Assembly: GCA_964587655.1 (NCBI GenBank)
Contig: CAZPMT010000001.1
Coordinates: 62,001-126,000, forward strand
Source: CAZPMT01 sp964587655
GTDB lineage: Bacteria; Hydrogenedentota; Hydrogenedentia; Hydrogenedentales; SLHB01
Direction of reading: 5' to 3'
DNA length: 64,000 nucleotides
Shown: positions 61,101-64,000 of the stretch, in pieces
Layout: each line of letters starts with the position of its first letter
Position numbering within the stretch: the first letter of the stretch is position 1
The notes under the pieces: generated by a model
What the model was told of the DNA's origin: nothing
The model's database searches: none
Seen by the model: only the letters and a program-made list of their open reading frames with translations
Translations under genes and position numbers: made by a program

Positions 61101-61454
61101 GGACACCTCGTGGATCTTCAAGAGGCGTTCACGCCCGTGTTCGAGTACTATCCCCGATTCGACAACGGAACCGGATACGCCTACGCGGAGTTCACGAGCG
61201 AAAGACGGCAGTGGGCCATAGTTAATCTCGGCGTGTACAACGCGATGAAGGTGTGGCTTAACGACAAGCTCGTCCACGAAAGCACCACACAGGTCCCGCA
61301 CGATCAATCCGCCGCGGCGTCGGCTGAATGCGTCATCAAGCAAGGGCGGAACACCCTGCTTGTAAAGATGTCGAAGATCCCCGGCCCCTTCAAATTCTCC
61401 TTGGATTTCGGGCCCGCCGGGAAAGAGCCCGTGCAGATAAAGTGGTGGAAGTGA
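58182..61454 (+). CDS. Glycoside hydrolase family 2 enzyme
   Basis: A 1090-aa GH2 protein. The N-terminal sugar-binding jelly roll (VRVPSVWDLWVPDYDGVGWY to about 155), an Ig-like sandwich (to about 270) and a TIM barrel are present. The acid/base Glu lies in IWGMLNETGN near 375 and the nucleophile Glu in LYFLSEFGFGG near 466. After the barrel come about 500 residues, including an Ig-like part and a last domain starting MVIGPFPNWGDKGHDTAYPP, probably carbohydrate binding. No signal peptide is visible, so it may act on imported oligosaccharides. Specificity (galactosidase, glucuronidase or mannosidase) is open. Confidence 0.88.
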   Translation: MIDSLRLNLCLDGDWRLVLDPRDAGKKDEWFSGGAPQDGLSVRVPSVWDLWVPDYDGVGWYFRDFELGPEWDGRFIELRFDAADYYAEVWLNGVRLGDHEGGYTPFAFNASVAAIVGTNRLAVRIVDPHGPDGYGDFKPKEIPVSKEGGYWSFAGIWGSVSVVGKSHAHIRDVFIEPDIRRKRVGVTVETTQSGTVRASIEETPYEATGNPGKLTIDFPTFNLWSPETPVLYTVRCELIQDGQVVDMVRTRFGMREFTVKEQRFFLNNHPIFIKGILHQPDYARSLAAPESEEIARKELESAKQAGFNLVRLHIKTAPKVTLDLADELGLLLYEEPPIGWIQESPWMRERCEREVREMILRDRNHPSVVIWGMLNETGNAGYVTMGGAQAIKDDLCRLARSLDPSRLIIDDSGGVNATREPARFMRPYTDVLDPYDDMHIYQRAPVDRDIELYYMHSGDPDRLYFLSEFGFGGMEDLEDVIAQYGEQKGVCKDARFLRGMLDAAKRGFDERNLDRVFGDFSGFTAAARQLQSDAARFHVDACRANQKLAGYCYSQLCDAGHEFCAGVLDRWRRPKTALQTFSELQRPMRPIIVAPKTNLVPREEIRVTVLLVNDERVEGQADLSLQVVGPTNQVLWKKKRGTRIPRGGKELWEGTIAASGSSGLHKFVVRLMQGMKCIAENSLELNVFDPAEPSGIEVDILDPQGVWAGRCFALAKPANIQAAIHIVPPLANTIRAYPDNELAQILAQVKGGSVAILFGAPSDWNDMADRIDPGIRATSRDAVGAFLGIYHYVKLHPVFDGLPARCLMRQPYQNVVPAKTFVEPSDEDICGAFDAAPIAAGNYMMGETTWWGSDILVRRHGNGILVFTHLRVLENLGQDPVAGRLFVNLLKHFSRRSVPSEGIVPLDQKTVEWLRRERNENLRRWMVIGPFPNWGDKGHDTAYPPESEISFEATYPGWYNAVGWKTWHSRADDGHLVDLQEAFTPVFEYYPRFDNGTGYAYAEFTSERRQWAIVNLGVYNAMKVWLNDKLVHESTTQVPHDQSAAASAECVIKQGRNTLLVKMSKIPGPFKFSLDFGPAGKEPVQIKWWK

Positions 61455-61527
61455 CGCGCGCGAGATTCTGGCGTGCACTCGGAAACTTCCTGCTCCGCAA
61501 TTCACTGGGTGTTTGTGCGCCGCCTCT

Positions 61528-61556
61528 TTGAAAAGCGGTGCATTGGGCAGTAGAAT
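61528..61556 (+). promoter_or_regulatory. Promoter of the restriction-modification operon
   Basis: TTGAAA (61528-61533) and TAGAAT (61551-61556) are spaced by 17 bp. The transcript would start near 61563, which rules out an ATG at 61555 as the methylase start and supports the GTG at 61591. Confidence 0.65.
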
Positions 61557-61590
61557 GAAATGGCGGAGTGATCCCTCCGGAGGAGCATCG

Positions 61591-62496
61591 GTGTCAAGGA
61601 CAGTGTCTCCAATATATAGAAGAAGCGCCAGATCCTCAGTTGAAACAGCAGAGTTGTTTCCTTCCGACATGACTGGGCGCGTTGTCTCAATCAACAGAAG
61701 AAGGCGCGTCATAGCTTTTGGGTGGTACGGAGGCAAGTACAGTCATCTTGACTGGCTGCTGCCACTCTTGCCGTCTTGCGATCATTACTGCGAACCTTTC
61801 GGGGGATCTGCCGCAGTTCTGCTGAATCGATCTCCCTCGCCTGTTGAAACTTACAATGACGTAGATGGCGAGGTGGTGAACTTCTTCCGCGTGCTGCGCG
61901 ATCAGAAAGAGAAACTTGTCGAGGCCATCGGCCTCACGCCCTTCTCGAGAGAAGAGTTTTTCGTCGCTTGCGGGCCCCCAGAGCGTGATCTCAGTGACCT
62001 TGAGCGAGCGCGCCGTTTTTTTGTGCGCGCCCGGCAGGTGCGTACAGGCCTCGCGCAGAAGGCTTCGCTGGGTCGCTGGGCGAACTGCAAGAACACAAGC
62101 CGCGCAGGAATGAGCGGTGTCGTCTCGCGTTGGCTGGGCAGCATTGAAACTCTGCCTGATATTGCTGAGCGATTGCTGCGGGTGCAGATCGAGAATCGGC
62201 CTGCTGTCGAAGTCATCGGCTTGTATGATGGCCGGGAAACGCTTTTCTACTGCGATCCCCCATATCCGCATGAGGCCCGCGGAGACGTAAGTTCATATGG
62301 ATATGAGATGTTGGATCACGATCATCGGGTGCTGGCCCGAACACTCAGCCGTATAAAGGGGAAGGCGGCCGTGTCCGGGTATGATTGTCCTCTGTATGCG
62401 GAGCTATACAAAGGCTGGCGGAGGATTGAGGCTCCCAAGAAGCAGTGCCACTCCGTCAAGAAGCTCCGGCAGGAAATGATCTGGGTAAACTACTAA
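61591..62496 (+). CDS. DNA adenine methylase (Dam-like, type II modification)
   Basis: A 301-aa N6-adenine methyltransferase. SAM-binding motifs are IAFGWYGGKYSHLDWL and CEPFGGSAAVLLNRS, and the catalytic motif is YCDPPYPHE. A target-recognition part follows the first motif (ARQVRTGLAQKASLGRWANC). GTG 61591 has GGAGGAG at the right distance and matches the promoter; ATG 61669 is the alternative. The stop overlaps the endonuclease ATG (TAATG). It protects host DNA from the paired SacI-family nuclease. Confidence 0.88.
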   Translation: MSRTVSPIYRRSARSSVETAELFPSDMTGRVVSINRRRRVIAFGWYGGKYSHLDWLLPLLPSCDHYCEPFGGSAAVLLNRSPSPVETYNDVDGEVVNFFRVLRDQKEKLVEAIGLTPFSREEFFVACGPPERDLSDLERARRFFVRARQVRTGLAQKASLGRWANCKNTSRAGMSGVVSRWLGSIETLPDIAERLLRVQIENRPAVEVIGLYDGRETLFYCDPPYPHEARGDVSSYGYEMLDHDHRVLARTLSRIKGKAAVSGYDCPLYAELYKGWRRIEAPKKQCHSVKKLRQEMIWVNY

Positions 62497-63596
62497 TGTC
62501 TCGCGAAACCCCGGGTTCACTCATCGACAATGCGCGCAAGAAGCTGACGGAGGAGTGGCAGCAACTTGTGGAGCAAGGGCTTGAGGGGGAAATGTGTCTG
62601 CCCCCTGAGATCTCGGATGCTATATCGAGGACAACCAACTCCAAGACGTTAACCTATCGCTATGTCCTTCCCACCCAGATCCTCGCCAAGGTAGTGTCCC
62701 CGGCACTTGATTGCCGCTCGATACAAGCTGGCTCCGGACTCGATGGTTCATTCGACGCCAGAAGTCTGTGTCATCAGGTCATTGTGGCGTTTGATAGACA
62801 GAACGACTCTGTCCTCGGAGGATCAAAGGAGCCTTATCTCAACAATCCTCTGCGTATTCCCGTTATTCATTCGAAATACCGGACTGCGCAGAAGGATAAG
62901 GCGGGCTTTGACGATCTGCAGACAGTACTCGATTATGTTGAGGAACACAGCGATTGTGCCCTTTCCGCACTTAGGGTTGTCCTGCTGGCCATTCGGGAGC
63001 GGCTTCGATGCACATCTCTCACTTATCCGGTCCCAAACCGCATCAGCCTCGCGCAATGTTCCCAAGTCGTCTTAGCCTTTGTTGCGGAACGGACAGGAGG
63101 GATGCGTTTGCAGACAGCGTGCGTAGCTCTTTTCCGGTGCATTGGGCAGATGTTTGGCGTATTCGCCACGGTGGAAGCTGAAAACATAAACGCCGCGGAT
63201 TCCAGCACTGGGAGCGCTGCGGATCTGGAGTGCAAGGATAGGGAAGGCAACATCGTATTGGCCGTAGAAGTGAAGGATCAACAACTGACACTTCGGCATG
63301 CACTGGACAAGCTGCCCGGCGCTCGCAGCAAAGGCATACGCGAATTGATCTTTCTGGTCCAAGGAGGAATAGCTGCAGCAGAAGCCGAATCCGTGAGGAA
63401 TCTCATCGATCGAGAGTTCATCACGGGTCAAAACATTTACGTGTGCGAGTTTGCGGCCTTCATGGAGAGTTGCCTTGTGCTTGTGGGTGAGAGAGGCCGC
63501 CGTATCTTTCTTGAATGTATCGGCAAAGAGCTCGACGAACGAAGAGTGGACATCGAGCACAGGCGGAAATGGGCTGGGCTCCTTAGCAGCATTTAA
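62496..63596 (+). CDS. SacI-family type II restriction endonuclease
   Basis: A 366-aa protein. Family-typical segments are LTYRYVLPTQILAKVVSPAL, GLDGSFDARSLCHQVIVAFD, LGGSKEPYLNNPLRIP and a PD-(D/E)xK-like core SAADLECKDREGNIVLAVEV followed by KDQQLTLRHALDKLPGAR. It should cut unmethylated DNA. SacI itself cuts GAGCTC, but the site of this relative is unknown. The start overlaps the methylase stop by one base, so the two are translationally coupled. Confidence 0.83.
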   Translation: MSRETPGSLIDNARKKLTEEWQQLVEQGLEGEMCLPPEISDAISRTTNSKTLTYRYVLPTQILAKVVSPALDCRSIQAGSGLDGSFDARSLCHQVIVAFDRQNDSVLGGSKEPYLNNPLRIPVIHSKYRTAQKDKAGFDDLQTVLDYVEEHSDCALSALRVVLLAIRERLRCTSLTYPVPNRISLAQCSQVVLAFVAERTGGMRLQTACVALFRCIGQMFGVFATVEAENINAADSSTGSAADLECKDREGNIVLAVEVKDQQLTLRHALDKLPGARSKGIRELIFLVQGGIAAAEAESVRNLIDREFITGQNIYVCEFAAFMESCLVLVGERGRRIFLECIGKELDERRVDIEHRRKWAGLLSSI

Positions 63597-63753
63597 CGCA
63601 TTACATAGCGCCGAGTCGCGGGGCTGACGTTTCGGGATAGTGACATTGATCTCGATACTGGCATATAATCGCGTCTTGTTGAGTTGTAATGCCCCGGGCG
63701 TGCCAGGGTTCACGTGCGGATGAGGAACGAAAGTAAACAGGAAGGATAGAGCG

Positions 63754-64000
63754 ATGAGCAAGAATACGATTTCACGGCGCACCTTTATCTTTGGGACCGC
63801 CATCATGGCGGCGGGCTGCGCCACAGCCGGAGGCAAGAAGATCAAGGGGCCGCGCAAGATTTCGGCCAACGAGAAGGTGAACATTGCAGGCGTTGGCGCA
63901 GGCGGCAAGGGATCGGGCGATATCGACGGCGCGGCGGGAGCTGGCGGCAACAATATCGTTGCGCTGTGCGACGTGGACTGGCACCGCGCCGCGGAGAAGT
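63754..64000 (+). CDS. Gfo/Idh/MocA oxidoreductase with Tat/lipoprotein signal, partial
   Basis: The first 82 codons of a gene cut by the window edge. The signal is a twin-arginine (TISRRTFIFGTAIMAAGCAT) with a lipobox-like AAGC, so the protein may be a Tat-exported lipoprotein. A Rossmann start follows (EKVNIAGVGAGGKGSGDIDG, then NIVALCDVDWHRAAEK). It belongs to the same family as the genes at 30002 and 41788. GGAAGGAT precedes the ATG. Confidence 0.85.
   Translation, partial: MSKNTISRRTFIFGTAIMAAGCATAGGKKIKGPRKISANEKVNIAGVGAGGKGSGDIDGAAGAGGNNIVALCDVDWHRAAEK

Noticed and set aside
61555..61557. ATG as the start of the adenine methylase.
   Set aside because: It overlaps the -10 box of the promoter and has no ribosome site. 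The GTG at 61591 has GGAGGAG upstream.

Overview
The window is about 64 kb of GC-rich bacterial chromosome with conventional Shine-Dalgarno starts, many 4-nt ATGA overlaps and no rRNA, CRISPR or prophage. The gene mix suggests an uncultured, heterotrophic, Gram-negative-type lineage such as Candidatus Hydrogenedentes or a neighbour of Planctomycetes/Verrucomicrobia. It includes several Gfo/Idh/MocA oxidoreductases, sugar-phosphate isomerase, GH2/GH4/GH28 enzymes, FG-GAP and SUMF1 proteins, an exosortase, a bacillithiol operon and Tat-signal dehydrogenases. The assignment is inference from gene content only.

Layout. 0-5 kb: FG-GAP protein, two GT4 glycosyltransferases, a methyltransferase-like remnant and a DapA-family aldolase with an operator-like palindrome. 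4.8-8.3 kb: a lipoprotein, a small secreted-protein gene cut by a TAG directly after its signal peptide, and an exosortase (XrtH-like) with a partner membrane protein. 8.5-12 kb: RluA-type pseudouridine synthase, xylulokinase, rpsU with promoter and terminator, tadA. 12-13.2 kb: a repeat-rich gap. 13.2-15.7 kb: GT2 plus MFS. 15.7-25.4 kb (minus strand): a long colinear run of MFS, AAA ATPase, DUF4276, methyltransferase, bshC, bshB1, bshA, HEPN, MNT and GH4. This makes a complete bacillithiol operon bracketed by predicted defence/toxin modules.

25.7-33 kb is an accessory stretch: a broken SUMF1/InlB-repeat surface protein with two C-run frameshifts, a conserved pair of small proteins, hicB with a stop-interrupted hicA, a Gfo/Idh plus isomerase pair, and a RelE/XRE toxin-antitoxin pair with a leaderless-looking promoter. 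33-41 kb: two DUF3857/transglutaminase proteins, fumC, an MNT gene with a stub partner, metG. 41-51 kb: ogt, Tat-Gfo/Idh, an unknown membrane protein, a D-threonine-aldolase-like enzyme, a degraded DUF433/DUF5615 toxin-antitoxin locus, a TIM-barrel hydrolase-like protein and a GH28-like protein. 51-64 kb: a TIR/deoxyribosyltransferase-like two-gene cassette, uvrB, relA/spoT, an SPL-like radical SAM protein, tRNA-Arg(CCT), a GH2 enzyme, a type II restriction-modification pair (Dam-like methylase plus SacI-family endonuclease) and the start of another Gfo/Idh gene.

Three themes stand out. Defence and toxin-antitoxin modules are abundant and several are fused into housekeeping transcription units. 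At least four genes carry a single-base disabling change, which is either real decay or consensus error. The intergenic DNA carries several families of perfect palindromes and 9-bp-period GTCCAC/GTGGAC arrays.
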